64,000 nt of DNA from Pantoea alfalfae (GCF_019880205.1 NZ_CP082292.1:3844001-3908000), one strand, 5' to 3'; shown: positions 30,178 to 41,600, counted from the stretch's first letter. Program-made: numbers and translations. Notes: generated by a model not told the origin, from the letters alone.

Positions 30178-31935
30178 TTACGCACAAAGCGGCTGACTGA
30201 ACTGCATCTGATAGAGCCGCGCATATGCGCCGTTCTGTTGCAGCAACTGCTGATGCGAGCCGCGCTCCACAATTTCCCCCTCATCTACCAGCAGAATTTC
30301 ATCAGCCTTTTCAATGGTCGAGAGACGGTGAGCGATGATCAGCGTGGTCCGGTTCTGCTGCAGCGTCTCCAGCGCAGACTGAATCGCGCGTTCAGACTCG
30401 GTGTCCAGAGCCGAGGTCGCTTCGTCGAGGATCAGAATCGGGCTGTCTCGCAACAGGGCGCGGGCAATGGCGATGCGCTGCCGCTGTCCACCCGACAGCA
30501 GCACGCCGTTTTCTCCAATCACCGTATCCAGTCCGTTATCCATTTTATTAACGAATTCCATGGCATGGGCCATCTCTGCCGCCTTTTCTATTTCCTCGCG
30601 GCTGAAGACATCGGTACGGGCATAGGCAATATTGTTGGCAACCGTGTCATTGAACAGGTGAACATGCTGAGAAACCAGCGCCACCTGCTCGCGCAGCGAG
30701 GCCAGGGTGTAATCACGCAGGTCATGGCCATCCAGCAAAATTTCGCCGCTGTCGATGTCGTAAAAGCGCGTCAGCAGGCTGGCAAGGGTCGATTTCCCTG
30801 AACCGGAACGGCCGACCAGCGCCACGGTTTTACCGGCAGGAATGGTCAGATTGATCTGCTGCAGCGCCGGTGTTTCCGCGACCGGATAGGTAAAGGTAAC
30901 ATCCCGAAATTCAATGTTGCCGGTGGCGCGCTTAACCACGCGTGTCCCTTCATCTTTCTCCTGTTCCATATCCAGAATCGCAAACAGCGTCTGACAGGCC
31001 GCCATGCCGCGCTGGAACTGGGCATTGACGTTGGTCAGCGACTTTAACGGACGCATCAGCATCAGCATGGCGGAAAAAACCGCACTGATAGAGCCTGCGG
31101 TCAGCGTGGCCATCACCGAGGGGAAACTGGCCGCATAGAGCACAAAGGCGAGTGCCGAGGAGGCGAGCAGCTGAATAATCGGATCGGAGAGTGAGGTCGC
31201 CGAGACCATTTTCATTCCCTGGCGACGCATGTTGTTGCTGACCTGTCCGAAGCGGTCGGACTCAACCTGCTGGCCGCCAAACATCAGCACCTCTTTATGC
31301 CCTTTCAGCATCTGCTCGGCATGAGAAGTCACCTGCCCCATGGTGTTCTGCATATTTTTGCTGATGCGGCGAAAGCGCCTGGAGACGATACGAATTGCCA
31401 GCGACACAATAGGTGCCAGCACCAGAAGGATCAGCGAAAGTTGCCAGCTGTAGTAAAACATCATCACAAACAGGCCAAGAATAGAGGCCCCTTCACGCAC
31501 TACCGTCACCAGTGAACCAGAAGAGGAAGAGGCGACCTGCTCACAATCGTAGCTGATACGGGAGAGCAGCGTACCGGTTGATTGCTGATCAAAAAATGCC
31601 ACCGGCATGCCCATCATATGGCTGAACAGGCGACAACGCAGGGCCATCACCACTTTGCCTGACACCCACGAGATACAGTAACTGGAGAGATAGCCGCTGA
31701 CACCGCGGATCAGGATCAGCCCGATAATCACCAGCGGCATCCAGACCAGAATGCCGGGATTTTTCTGGCCAATGACATCGTCCAGCAGCGTCTTCAGTAA
31801 CGTCAGCATAAACGGGTCTATGGCGGCGTTGACGATCAGGGCAACACCCGCGACCAATAGCCCCAGTCTGAAGGGAGAAATCATCGGCCACAGGCGACCA
31901 AAGGTTTGTCTGGTAGAGAGATTGGTATCAAGCAT
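30178..31935 (-). CDS. MsbA-like ABC exporter (lipid A-core flippase family), probable paralogue
   Basis: 585 residues, the typical length of MsbA (582): six membrane helices in the N-terminal half with the conserved [26 protein letters not shown] and [18 protein letters not shown] segments, then a nucleotide-binding domain with Walker [10 protein letters not shown], signature LSGGQ, Walker B ILILDEAT and H-loop IAHRLST. AGAGG lies 6 bases before ATG. Similarity to E. coli MsbA is high throughout. The location is unusual: canonical msbA sits beside lpxK, which is absent here, so this is probably a second MsbA-type exporter; a displaced sole msbA is the alternative. Substrate unknown. Confidence 0.88.
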   Translation of the reverse strand: MLDTNLSTRQTFGRLWPMISPFRLGLLVAGVALIVNAAIDPFMLTLLKTLLDDVIGQKNPGILVWMPLVIIGLILIRGVSGYLSSYCISWVSGKVVMALRCRLFSHMMGMPVAFFDQQSTGTLLSRISYDCEQVASSSSGSLVTVVREGASILGLFVMMFYYSWQLSLILLVLAPIVSLAIRIVSRRFRRISKNMQNTMGQVTSHAEQMLKGHKEVLMFGGQQVESDRFGQVSNNMRRQGMKMVSATSLSDPIIQLLASSALAFVLYAASFPSVMATLTAGSISAVFSAMLMLMRPLKSLTNVNAQFQRGMAACQTLFAILDMEQEKDEGTRVVKRATGNIEFRDVTFTYPVAETPALQQINLTIPAGKTVALVGRSGSGKSTLASLLTRFYDIDSGEILLDGHDLRDYTLASLREQVALVSQHVHLFNDTVANNIAYARTDVFSREEIEKAAEMAHAMEFVNKMDNGLDTVIGENGVLLSGGQRQRIAIARALLRDSPILILDEATSALDTESERAIQSALETLQQNRTTLIIAHRLSTIEKADEILLVDEGEIVERGSHQQLLQQNGAYARLYQMQFSQPLCA

Positions 31936-32427
31936 GACATGCCTCTTACCGTTGTGAGCAGACGGAGGATGTTATGTTAAACCGCATCAACCAACAGGAA
32001 ACTGCCGCGTGGTAAATAATGCTGACCATTCCCAAATGAGACTGGCACATTAATCTCAGCATTGAGACGGGGATCACTCTGGCACGAAAAGCATTATGTC
32101 GCCTTAACAGCAAACAGCGTGATATCCGGTAAATTGCGTCTAACAAAGTGGCCCGTGCCAGTTATTTACCTTAAGCTGAAAATTAGTGGTTAATAACAGA
32201 CACTCTTCGGCAATCCTCTTTAATCTCTCTTATAATTTATTGATTAATATTAATTAGTTACGCAAACAAATCGCTCTCCAGGCATAGTCCTAATCTGGTC
32301 AGATTCGCCCTTTTCGGATGGACGACCGCCTGAAAAAAGACCATCTTTTAATCAAAAGACAGCAGGACGCTGTTCTCTCCGGCCGCGAACAAAACAATTA
32401 AAATATTCCCCGCATCAGGATCTATTT
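31936..32427. promoter_or_regulatory. 492-base intergenic region between the MsbA-like gene and the hydrolase
   Basis: AT-rich, no gene recognised. It contains TATAAT at 32231-32236 without a good -35, a perfect palindrome AATCTG-GT-CAGATT at 32292-32305 and an inverted repeat TCTTTT-AATC-AAAAGA at 32344-32359. These are candidate regulator sites for the divergent genes on either side. Confidence 0.4.
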
Positions 32428-33300
32428 ATGCACACAGAAATTATTAATATCTGGCCACACGGTGATGCACCAGGCGCCAGCGACTCGCGCGCCGAGCCGC
32501 AGATTGTCGATATGGCAAAAGAGTATGAGCCTTACGATCGCGCCGCTACCGGCGTGCGTTGCCCGGAGATGGCGATCTGGCATCCGGTCGAATCCAATGG
32601 CATTACCCTGCTGGTCGCACCGGGCGGTGGCTATCAGCGTGTCATGATCGATCGTGAAGGCAGCGCGCTGGCAACCTTCTTTACTTCAATGGGCTACACC
32701 CTGGCAGTCATGACCTATCGCCTGCCCTACGACGGGCATCACGAAGGTCCCGATGCGCCGCTGGCCGATGCGCAGCGTGCGGTTCGCGTCCTGCGTGATC
32801 GGGCACAGCGCGGCCTGAACGGTAAATACATTGCGATGATGGGCTTTTCGGCGGGTGGCCACGTGGCGGCCAGCCTGGGAACGCGTTTCGCAGAGAAACT
32901 CTATCCAGTGCAGGATGGCGCTGAAAACTTCTCGCCGCGTCCGGATGCGATGGTACTGGTCTATCCCCTGATCAGTATGCGTGACGGCATCGCCCACGAA
33001 GGTGCCAGAACCCGCCTGCTGGGTGCATGGCCCGATCAGAAAACGATTGAAGCCTATTCAATGGAAACCCGGGTTCATCCGCTGGTGCCGCCGACGCTGT
33101 TAATCCACGCCGCCGACGATGACGATGTCTCAGTGAATCACAGCATGGCGTTTTTCGGCGCGCTGCGTGAGCATAAGGTTCCGGCAGAGGTGCATTTCTA
33201 TCAGAAAGGCGGGCACGGATTTGGTATCCGTGGCGTGGCAGATTTGCCCCTCGCCAGCTGGCCGATGTTAGTGACCGAGTGGCTCAGGGCAAAAACCTGA
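32428..33300 (+). CDS. Alpha/beta hydrolase of the acetylxylan-esterase-like group
   Basis: 290 residues with a complete catalytic triad read from the sequence: nucleophile Ser141 in GFSAGGH, Asp about 231 in HAADDDDVSV, His263 in KGGHGF, plus the oxyanion loop PGGGY at 65-69. No signal peptide, so probably cytoplasmic, deacylating a sugar or other small ester; the exact substrate is not predictable. AGGA lies 7 bases before ATG. The gene is divergent from the MsbA-like exporter and its stop is 2 nt from that of yhjJ. Related proteins are often labelled xylanase, which this evidence does not support. Confidence 0.75.
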   Translation: MHTEIINIWPHGDAPGASDSRAEPQIVDMAKEYEPYDRAATGVRCPEMAIWHPVESNGITLLVAPGGGYQRVMIDREGSALATFFTSMGYTLAVMTYRLPYDGHHEGPDAPLADAQRAVRVLRDRAQRGLNGKYIAMMGFSAGGHVAASLGTRFAEKLYPVQDGAENFSPRPDAMVLVYPLISMRDGIAHEGARTRLLGAWPDQKTIEAYSMETRVHPLVPPTLLIHAADDDDVSVNHSMAFFGALREHKVPAEVHFYQKGGHGFGIRGVADLPLASWPMLVTEWLRAKT

Positions 33301-33302
33301 CG

Positions 33303-34793
33303 TTACGCGGCGGGCGGAACGTCTTTGACGTTGCTATCCGGCGGACTGGCTTCATTGCTGGTCGCCGGTGCCGCTGGCGGTGACATCACTTTGTCCCAGC
33401 TGTTTTGCAGGCTCTTCACGTTGGTTTCCGCTTCGCCTTCCGGCTGAATCAGAACCATCATCAGCTCCTGCGTCAGCTGCTGACGCAGCTCCTGGTTCAG
33501 CTGTTCGCGGGTCAGGCCGGCCAGGAAAGTCTGACGCAGCTTCTGATACTGCTCTGGCGCGATATCGACCACGGCGTTCTGCTGCGAGCGCAGGCGCTGG
33601 CTCATCAGCACATCCGTATCGGTGCGGGCATAAGTGGTAAACAGCTTGTTCAGCTCCAGCAGCTTCTGCGCCATCAGCGCATCAAACTCCTCCTGCGGTA
33701 TGCCTTTATCACGCACGTTCGCCAGCTCACGTGCCACCAGATTCATATTCTGCGCCAGATTGTCATTGCGCCCATCCATGTTGATGGAACACTGCGCCCG
33801 CTGATAGAGCACCCGGCAGTCGAATCCGACCTGGATGCCCTGCGCCTTACTGTCGCTGAGTGCACGCTGAACGTGCCAGAACAGCGCTTCACGGGCCAGG
33901 TCGCTCTGCCAGTAACGCTGCAGATTCAGGGAGTCACGAATCGGTTGCCATGGCGTATCCCACACCAGCGACAGACGATCCTGCGTCATGTTGCTGCTGA
34001 CCAGATTCACCGGCTCATGTGGCAGCGGTGACAGCGTCGGCAGTGGCGCAGGGGTTTCACGTTTGCCGGTTAACGCCGAAAAGGTTTTGTTGATCTGTTC
34101 AGAGAGGTTACGGCTGTCGACGTTGCCTACCACATAGAGCGTCATCGCGTCCGGGGTGTACCACTGATGATAAAAATCGCTGAGCTGGGTTAAATCCACC
34201 GGCGCACGGGGTTGTGTAGCGGGATCGTGCGCCAGCAGCGCGGAGCCTTTCAGGCGGTAGCGCCACCAGACATCCTGCGGATCTTTCGGCCAGGTCGCCA
34301 CCGGATCGGAGGCGGCCAGCGCGGTGTTAACCACCTCTTCAGTGATCGCCATATTGCCCGCCGTGGCCGCCAGCCAGTTCAGCGCTTCTTTCAGCAGCTC
34401 AGGGCGGTTATTCGGCAGGCTCAGATTATATTGGGTGGAATCATAGGAGATGATGACGGGCGGCAGCGGATGCTGAGGATCCATCGCCTGTTGCCATAGC
34501 GCACGCTGCTGATGATTATCGAGTGCAGTGTTATGCACCATCGCCAGGCGTGGCAGCAGATGACTGAAGCCGGTCTGTTGCGCACTCTCCACCAGCGAAC
34601 CGGTATTCACCACCAGACGCAGTTCAATGCGGTCGCTGGGCCGTTGCGGTGTGGCCAGTAACTGCCAGTTAAATCCATTATCCAGCTTGCCTTCCTGCCA
34701 GGCCGGATCCGGTTGCAGCGTTTCGGCCTGGAGACCAAAGCTGCCTGCCAGCACTAATCCACCAACCAAAAGCCGAATTCTGGTGCCCTGCAT
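33303..34793 (-). CDS. yhjJ: Periplasmic M16 (insulinase-family) peptidase-like protein YhjJ
   Basis: 496 residues: signal peptide (about 1-23, LLVGGLVLAGSFGLQA) and two M16-type domains. The zinc site of active M16 enzymes, HXXEH, is replaced by HLLPR in QTGFSHLLPRLA, so the catalytic Glu and second His are missing; E. coli YhjJ has the same kind of change. It is therefore probably a non-catalytic binding partner or chaperone-like protein in the periplasm. Its neighbours match E. coli (kdgK-yhjJ-dctA-yhjK) except for the two genes inserted before it. Confidence 0.9.
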   Translation of the reverse strand: MQGTRIRLLVGGLVLAGSFGLQAETLQPDPAWQEGKLDNGFNWQLLATPQRPSDRIELRLVVNTGSLVESAQQTGFSHLLPRLAMVHNTALDNHQQRALWQQAMDPQHPLPPVIISYDSTQYNLSLPNNRPELLKEALNWLAATAGNMAITEEVVNTALAASDPVATWPKDPQDVWWRYRLKGSALLAHDPATQPRAPVDLTQLSDFYHQWYTPDAMTLYVVGNVDSRNLSEQINKTFSALTGKRETPAPLPTLSPLPHEPVNLVSSNMTQDRLSLVWDTPWQPIRDSLNLQRYWQSDLAREALFWHVQRALSDSKAQGIQVGFDCRVLYQRAQCSINMDGRNDNLAQNMNLVARELANVRDKGIPQEEFDALMAQKLLELNKLFTTYARTDTDVLMSQRLRSQQNAVVDIAPEQYQKLRQTFLAGLTREQLNQELRQQLTQELMMVLIQPEGEAETNVKSLQNSWDKVMSPPAAPATSNEASPPDSNVKDVPPAA

Positions 34794-34976
34794 GTGAACC
34801 CCTACTCAAATAATTCAAATATCATTATCACTGGCGCATATTGCCGCTGTTATTAACGAACCGGCTGACGCCGATTCGCGCTGTTATCCAACAACAGAGT
34901 GTTTGACCACAGGAAGCTCAGGATGTCGCGCAACGAAGTGAAAAACGTCAAAAAAAACAAGTGGGGTTCATTATGC

Positions 34977-35013
34977 AAATGCCCGCTGTCAGGGCAAGCG
35001 ACAGCGGGCATTT
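34977..35013 (-). terminator. Inverted repeat downstream of dctA, probable terminator
   Basis: 14-bp perfect stem AAATGCCCGCTGTC/GACAGCGGGCATTT with a 9-nt loop, 27 bases after the dctA stop. The T-run is only three long, so it may act mainly as an mRNA 3'-end stabiliser. The rest of the 246-base dctA-yhjJ gap shows nothing I recognise. Confidence 0.6.
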
Positions 35014-35039
35014 GTGGGGATTTAAGTGAAATTCAATGA

Positions 35040-36329
35040 TTAAATTGAAGATTCAGACGCTTTATTCTCCTTATTACGGCCTGCCAGCGTGTCGGTCAGC
35101 TGTTTATGATCCAGCTGATCGACCCACTTCGCGACCACCACGGTCGCCACTCCGTTACCGATCAGGTTAGTCAGCGCACGGGCTTCAGACATAAAGCGGT
35201 CAATACCGAGTATCAGCGCCAGACCCGCCACCGGCAGATGTCCTACCGCAGAGAGCGTCGCCGCCAGTACGATAAATCCGCTTCCGGTTACCCCCGCTGC
35301 GCCTTTCGAGGAGAGCAGCAGCACCACCAGCAGCGTAATCTGATGGAAGATATCCATGTGCGCATTGGTCGCCTGAGCGATGAACACCGCCGCCATGGTC
35401 AGATAAATCGAGGTGCCGTCGAGGTTAAAGGAGTAACCGGTGGGGATCACCAGCCCGACCACTGATTTCTTACAGCCCAGTTTCTCCATCTTATCCAGCA
35501 TGCGCGGCAGTGCAGACTCGGAAGAGGAGGTCCCCAGCACAATCAGCAGCTCTTCTTTGATATAGGCGATGAACTTAAAGATGCTGAATCCGGCAAACAG
35601 ACGCGCAATCAGCCCCAGCACGATCACCACAAACAGAACACAGGTGATATAGAAGCAGATGATCAGTTGGCCGAGCTGCACCAGTGATCCCACGCCATAC
35701 TTACCGATGGTGAACGCCATTGCGCCAAATGCCCCTATCGGTGCCAGACGCATGATCATGTTAATGATGCCGAAAATGACTTTTGAGAAATTTTCAATCA
35801 CGTTGAAAATCAGCGTGCCGGTGTTACCCAGGCGATGCAGGGCGAAACCAAACAGAATGGCGAACAGCAATACCTGCAGAATGTTGCCGCTGGCAAAGGC
35901 GCCAATCACGCTGTTAGGAATAATATCCAGCAGGAAGGGGACGATGCCCTGCTGTTCTGCCTGCTGGGCGTACATCGCCACGGCTTTGGCATCCAGCGTG
36001 GCAGGATCAACGTTCATCCCGGCACCTGGCTGCACGACGTTTACCACGATCAGGCCGATAATCAGCGCGATGGTGCTGACAATTTCAAAATAGAGCAGTG
36101 CAACTGCGCCGGTACGCCCTACCGCTTTCATGCTTTCCATGCCAGCGATGCCGGTCACCACGGTACAGAAAATCACCGGGGCGATAATCATCTTGATTAA
36201 TTTAACAAAGCCATCTCCCAGCGGCTTCATCTGGGTCCCTAACTCCGGGTAAAAATGGCCTAACAAAACGCCGATGCCAATCGCCATCAGCACCTGGAAA
36301 TAAAGGCTTTTAAAAAGTGAGGTTTTCAT
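35040..36329 (-). CDS. dctA: C4-dicarboxylate transport protein DctA
   Basis: Proton-coupled uptake of succinate, fumarate, malate and aspartate across the inner membrane under aerobic conditions. 429 residues, DAACS/glutamate-transporter fold: eight helices plus re-entrant hairpins, with the Ser-rich hairpin TSSSESALP, the [10 protein letters not shown] motif and [10 protein letters not shown]. Length as in E. coli (428). In E. coli it is controlled by DcuSR and CRP; I did not find a clear CRP site upstream. Confidence 0.97.
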   Translation of the reverse strand: MKTSLFKSLYFQVLMAIGIGVLLGHFYPELGTQMKPLGDGFVKLIKMIIAPVIFCTVVTGIAGMESMKAVGRTGAVALLYFEIVSTIALIIGLIVVNVVQPGAGMNVDPATLDAKAVAMYAQQAEQQGIVPFLLDIIPNSVIGAFASGNILQVLLFAILFGFALHRLGNTGTLIFNVIENFSKVIFGIINMIMRLAPIGAFGAMAFTIGKYGVGSLVQLGQLIICFYITCVLFVVIVLGLIARLFAGFSIFKFIAYIKEELLIVLGTSSSESALPRMLDKMEKLGCKKSVVGLVIPTGYSFNLDGTSIYLTMAAVFIAQATNAHMDIFHQITLLVVLLLSSKGAAGVTGSGFIVLAATLSAVGHLPVAGLALILGIDRFMSEARALTNLIGNGVATVVVAKWVDQLDHKQLTDTLAGRNKENKASESSI

Positions 36330-36554
36330 AAACAGGTGTCCACTAACGCCGTGAGGTGATGTTGTCGGATTCGTTATTGTGACTGGCGGGCAACAGAGGT
36401 GGCGCCTGACAGTAACCCGAAAATAACACTCTGTTTACGTGATTAATACAGGGTGACAAACGCCCAGGAAACCCTGGGATCGTAATTCTGAACTGAAACG
36501 CTTCAGCACGGGGTTTTGTAACTAAAATTCTCGCAAAATCAATGAATCAGGCAA

Positions 36555-38561
36555 TTATTGCGGCAGTGAGGATTTTTCGATCCAGGTCTGGTTGAAGCGG
36601 CTCACCGGCAGCGCTTCCGCATAGAGGTAGCCCTGACCGATAGCGATGCCGCGCGCCAGCAGCCAGTCGCGCTGCTCCGCCGTTTCCACACCTTCGGCAA
36701 TCACCTCCAGATGGATAATTTCGGCGATAGCCGCCACGATGCGGACCATGGTGTCGTCATGCGGCAGTGCCGCCACAAAGCTGCGATCCATCTTCAGTTT
36801 GTTAACCGGCAACGCTTTCAGCTGATGGAGATAGTTCAGGTTAGAATAGCCCATACCGAAATCATCCAGCGCCACCGCCACGCCGGTCTGCTGCAACATC
36901 CGCAGCATCGACATCGCCTGTTCCGCATCGTCAAGCTGAGCCGTTTCTGTCACTTCCAGCACCAGAGTGCCTGGTGCGATACGGTGGCGCGCCAGCAGGG
37001 ATTGCAGATGAGAAACTACGCCGGTATCCCGCAGTTGCACTGCGGAAATATTCACACTCAGCGGCAGCATAATACCCTGTCGCTGCCAGCCAGCCAGAAT
37101 GCGGCACGCCTCTTCAAACACCCAGCGGCCAATCGCGCTAATCACACCAATCTCTTCAGCACTGGCAATAAACTCCTCGGTCAGACCGTAACTGCCATCA
37201 GGCTGGCGCATACGCAGCAGCGCTTCTGCGCCGGTTAACGTACCGGTGCGCATATCCACCTGGGGTTGCAGGTAGAGGGCGAACTGCTCATCGTGCAGCC
37301 CCTGCAGAATGTCATGCTCCTGTGTCAGACGCTTCTGAGCGCGCTCGGTCAGCGCGGCGTCAAAGAACAGGATCTGATTTTTGCCCTGATGACGGGCCGA
37401 CATCATCGCCGAGGTCGCGCGGTCAAGCAGCTCGTTAGCGCTCAGCGGCTTGTCGTCGCGCAGCGCCAGACCGATGCTGACGTTAGGACGCAGCTGCAGC
37501 TGATGCAGGTTGACCGGCTGATTCAGGCGAATCATCAGGTTGCGCGCCAGGCGCAGCGCACGAAACGGATTACTGGCGCGCTTCATTAACAGCACGAAGT
37601 CGCTGACACCGGTCTGTGCCAGCAGGGTATGGTCATCCAGCGTATGCCGGATTTTCTCCACCAGCGTCAGCATCAGCGTATCGCGCTGCTCATCGCGCAG
37701 GACGCCATTGGCTTCCTGCAGCGTTTCAATACGGATCACCATCAGACCCAGTGGCTGTTCAGGGTTACACATGAACTGTTCGACCAGCGCAAGAAACAGC
37801 GTACGGTTAGGCAGATCGGTGACGGCAAAATGGGTGGTCAGCCGACTCATCTCGTCATGAATCGACTCCAGCACCTGCTGATTACGGTTGTAGCTGCGGA
37901 TCAGCATGCCGATTTCGTCATCGCGATGGCTCTGCGGCAGGGTCAGTTTATGCGTCAGAATCGACTGCGGTGGCAACTCCTGCAGCTCGCGTGAGAGATT
38001 GCGCAGCGGATGCACCACCAGCCGGTTGATGCACCAGCTGATCGCCACGGAGAGGATCAGCGCCAGCAGCAGATAGGTGATGATCATGGTTGAGAGCGTG
38101 CTGAGGATAAACTGGTAGACGCGCGTCGAATTAGCCTGCAACACCAGATAGGCCAGCGGCTTCGGCATCCCGGTATTTTCGACCGAATAGAGCGGCAGGG
38201 TAATCTGCACCGGCAGCTCAAACAGGCGGGCCACCAGAAGCGGCACCGGTTTTTCCGTCTCAAAGTCGGCATGCAGGGCCTGAAACGCATTAGGCAGCAC
38301 CACGTCGGCGCGCGATAAAATACCGGCAGGCTTCAGTGAATGAAGAATGCGTTCGGCCTGAGAAATATCGGCACGCAGCACCGCTTCCGACAGCGGCTGG
38401 CGGACGGTGTGCGCGATATTCTCCATCTGCTGGGCGTAGTCAATCCTGCGCTGCTGCACAAAATGAAACAGTTGGATGACGATAAAGATACTGATGGTGA
38501 TAACCGCAACCAGCGAAACTGTCGCCATCTGCTTTATCGTTAGTGACCGGCTTACGCGCAA
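36555..38561 (-). CDS. pdeK: HmsP-type c-di-GMP phosphodiesterase (YhjK/PdeK)
   Basis: Membrane-bound phosphodiesterase that limits biofilm polysaccharide. 668 residues: TM1 at about 12-34, periplasmic sensor region, TM2 at about 150-175 followed by a HAMP-like linker (RLVVHPLRNLSREL), a degenerate GGDEF domain (no GGDEF motif) and an intact EAL domain with AEALLR, DDFGMGYSN and IAEGVET. No ATG opens this frame. TTG at 38561 is chosen because it starts the conserved RVSRSLTIKQM segment and has GGGAGAG upstream; the open frame extends to another TTG at 38609. It is next to bcsC of operon 1, as in E. coli. Confidence 0.9.
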   Translation of the reverse strand: MRVSRSLTIKQMATVSLVAVITISIFIVIQLFHFVQQRRIDYAQQMENIAHTVRQPLSEAVLRADISQAERILHSLKPAGILSRADVVLPNAFQALHADFETEKPVPLLVARLFELPVQITLPLYSVENTGMPKPLAYLVLQANSTRVYQFILSTLSTMIITYLLLALILSVAISWCINRLVVHPLRNLSRELQELPPQSILTHKLTLPQSHRDDEIGMLIRSYNRNQQVLESIHDEMSRLTTHFAVTDLPNRTLFLALVEQFMCNPEQPLGLMVIRIETLQEANGVLRDEQRDTLMLTLVEKIRHTLDDHTLLAQTGVSDFVLLMKRASNPFRALRLARNLMIRLNQPVNLHQLQLRPNVSIGLALRDDKPLSANELLDRATSAMMSARHQGKNQILFFDAALTERAQKRLTQEHDILQGLHDEQFALYLQPQVDMRTGTLTGAEALLRMRQPDGSYGLTEEFIASAEEIGVISAIGRWVFEEACRILAGWQRQGIMLPLSVNISAVQLRDTGVVSHLQSLLARHRIAPGTLVLEVTETAQLDDAEQAMSMLRMLQQTGVAVALDDFGMGYSNLNYLHQLKALPVNKLKMDRSFVAALPHDDTMVRIVAAIAEIIHLEVIAEGVETAEQRDWLLARGIAIGQGYLYAEALPVSRFNQTWIEKSSLPQ

Positions 38562-38678
38562 AAAATTCTCTCCCGACGATGAAAAAAGCCCAGATAGCAG
38601 ACAGGACAATGCCCGCCAGTATATCCCAAAAACTGACTTTTTTACCGTCTGAAAAGTCCTGCTTTTTCCCGTTCCGTG

Positions 38679-41600
38679 TTATTTAAAATCTGCGTAAGGG
38701 ATCAGCGGCTGTGGCGGCATATCGAGATCGCCTTCCCAGCCGCCGGCAGCATAGCGCACATAGAGCAGACCATGACTCGGGGTGTAATCCTTCGCCTGCT
38801 GAATATCGACACCCGCACCAATAAACCAGTTCGACGTCAGCCGTCGCTCAATGACTGCCTGCAGCGTATAGCCCGTACCGCCGCCGGAACTGCTGGCAGA
38901 AGACGGATTACTGGCAAGGGTATAGCCCGGATTAACCGGATAACGCTGCTGCGCACTGGTTTTCGAATGTGACCAGGAGACGGAGCCGCCCAGATCAAAC
39001 GACCAGTTCTCTGTCCGCTGCCGCCAGGTCACCGGCACGGAAAAGGAGAGATACTGCTGCGGACTGTAGTAGCCGCCCTGGCCGAAGGTGTAATCACTGA
39101 GATCCTTCTGATAGTGCCAGAGCATGCTGTTCAGCCCGACGGTTGCACGGCGGTTGCCGCTGTTGATGAGCTTGTAGTAATAGCCGCCCATCAGGCGCTC
39201 ACGGCTGTTATCGGCAACATTTTTACCGGTGATCTGATGCGCGCTGATATCACCCCAGACGCCATGCGCGCCGCCCTGATCGTAACTCAGCCCGATGCTG
39301 CCGCCCGTGGCCACCACGCCACCCCAGCTTTTGCCCCCGTTGGCTGCAGGATCGCGCGTCCCGGCATAGGAGAGCAGCGAACTGGCTATCGGCCTGCGTG
39401 AGGCAGTGAGTGTGACGCCGAGCTGTTTCACATCGGTTTTCCAGCTCAGCCCGCCGGTCCAGTTAGTGACTTCAAAACCCAGCGGCGTGGTACCGAGGTC
39501 AGCCGACCAGGTCGCGTTATGCCAGCCAGCGGCCAGCGCCGTACCCTCATCGCGCTGGCGGGTCTGGCGACTGCAGCCGCCCGAACTGGCGTCGTCACAG
39601 CTGCCAAACAGGGCGTCGATGCTGCCGTTTTGGGTGGTAAAGGTGCCTGCGGAGACATCCACCCGATCAAGACGGACAAAGCCCCGGCCATCGGCAAACG
39701 GATGTTCCGCCTGCAGCATGGTGGTGTGCGCCGTAAAATCGGAGATGCCGCCGGTACCACTGTTGCGTGAATAGTCCTGCTGCACCGTCAGCGTGGTCTG
39801 CTGCTGACGGTAAAGATCGGCCGTGTCGCTGCGCAGGCTGCGCTTCAGCCAGTCATCCTGAGGATCGTTGCGGGTTGCGCGGCTGATATTGCCACGGCTA
39901 TCGATACCGCTGGCCGTCATCGCCTGACGATAGTCTGTCAGCGCCTGTTCAGGCTGCTGCTGCGCACCCTCCAGCCGTGCCGCATCACGAAACACCAGCG
40001 CCTTGTCCTGCGAAGGCGGCAGCGCGGCAGCACGCTGTTTCAAATCGGTAAATAGCGCGACAGCCCGTGTGGTTTCACCCACCGCCTGCCACGCCAGCGC
40101 AGCACGGCGATCCGCATTGACGCTGGCCTGTACCGGCGGCTGTTGCTCAAGCGCCTGTCGGGCTTCGCTGTTGCGCTGCAGGGCAACCAGCGCTTCGATT
40201 CGTCCCAGCGCCGCATCGCCGTTATCCGGCTGGCGCGACAGCACCTGCTGATAATCCGCCAGTGCCTGCTGCGCTTCACCGCGTTCCAGCGCCCAGTCGG
40301 CCAGTAGCAGGTCGCGCTGGCTGGAAACCGGCTGCTGCTTAAGCAGCGTCACCGCTGCCTGCTCCTGCCCGGCGACGCGCAGCGCCTCAGCCTGGTCAAA
40401 GATCTGATCCTGCTTCAGGCGGTCAGCCAGCTCGCGCATATCGCTGCTCCACTGCGCGTCGGGCAGCCGATGCAGCGAAGCCATCGCCTCACTATTGTTA
40501 TCGTTGCCTGAGAACCAGAGTGCGGTCGCATAAAGCGCGGTGGCGTTTTGGGGATGCTTCTGCAACAGTGCGCGCATTACCGCATCCGCCTGCTGTCCGG
40601 CTCCGCCGTTACGCAGTGCACCCGCCAGCCGGTAACTGAGCCAGACGTCATCCGGTGCCAGCTCGCGCGCCTGGCGATATTTCTCTGCGGCCTGCGACCA
40701 GCGCGCCTGCTGCGCCAGGGCATCCGCCTCCGCGCGCAGGCTGTCGCTGCGCAGCGTCCGGATTGTATCGGCCAGTGCACGCTGCTGTGCAGCGGGCAAG
40801 GTAGTGATAAATTCCATCTCGCGGGCAGGCGACACCGTCTGATACAGCCCCGCCAGCCGACGCACTGCGGTGATATTGGTGCCATCCAGCCGTCGCGCGC
40901 GCTGCCAGAACTGTTCAGCCGCCGCCGTCTCTTTGCGCGCCATCGCCACATCACCCAGACCAATCAGGGCATAGCTGTCGCTGCTGTCATACGTTTGCGC
41001 CGCGCGATAGTATTTTTCGGCAGCATCAATATCGTGCTGTGCCAGCGCTTTATCGCCCTGCTCAATCGCCAGCCAGTAGCGATTGCTCTGCAAAAGTGAC
41101 TGCCATTTACCAATCAGCGTGCTCTGCTGACCCGCTTTAATGGCGCGTTCCAGCCAGAGAATGGCGGCATCACGATGACCTGCGCGGGCCTGAGTTTGTC
41201 CCATTGCGCCCATTAATTCGGCATCGTCGGGATTCGCTTTCAGCGCCCGGTTAAGGGTCGTCATCGCGTTATTCACGTCGCCTGCGTCAACCAGCGCCAG
41301 CGCCCGCATTCGTTCCCGATAAGCGGGATCGGCCAGCGTCGTCTGCTGCTTCGCGAGCGCCTCTGCGCCCTGCTGGTGCGCATCGCCCTCAGTGAAAACG
41401 GCCAGATAAGCTTTAAGCTGTGCCACGCTGCTGTCGCTGATGGGCTGATCGGTGATCTGCTGCAGCCAGAGGTCGGCGGCAGCGGTACGCCCGCCATTGC
41501 TGTTTGCCAGCTTTTTCAGCTGCGCTATCGCCTTTTCTGGCTGCTGCTGATTAAACGCCATACGCGCAATTTGTAGCTCAACCCCGATATTGCCCGGATA

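Noticed and set aside
31946..32146. 66-codon minus-strand open frame upstream of the MsbA-like gene
   Set aside because: No ribosome-binding site or similarity noticed; composition looks non-coding.
36330..36554. CRP site upstream of dctA
   Set aside because: Only a single TGTGA half-site was found; the other half does not match.
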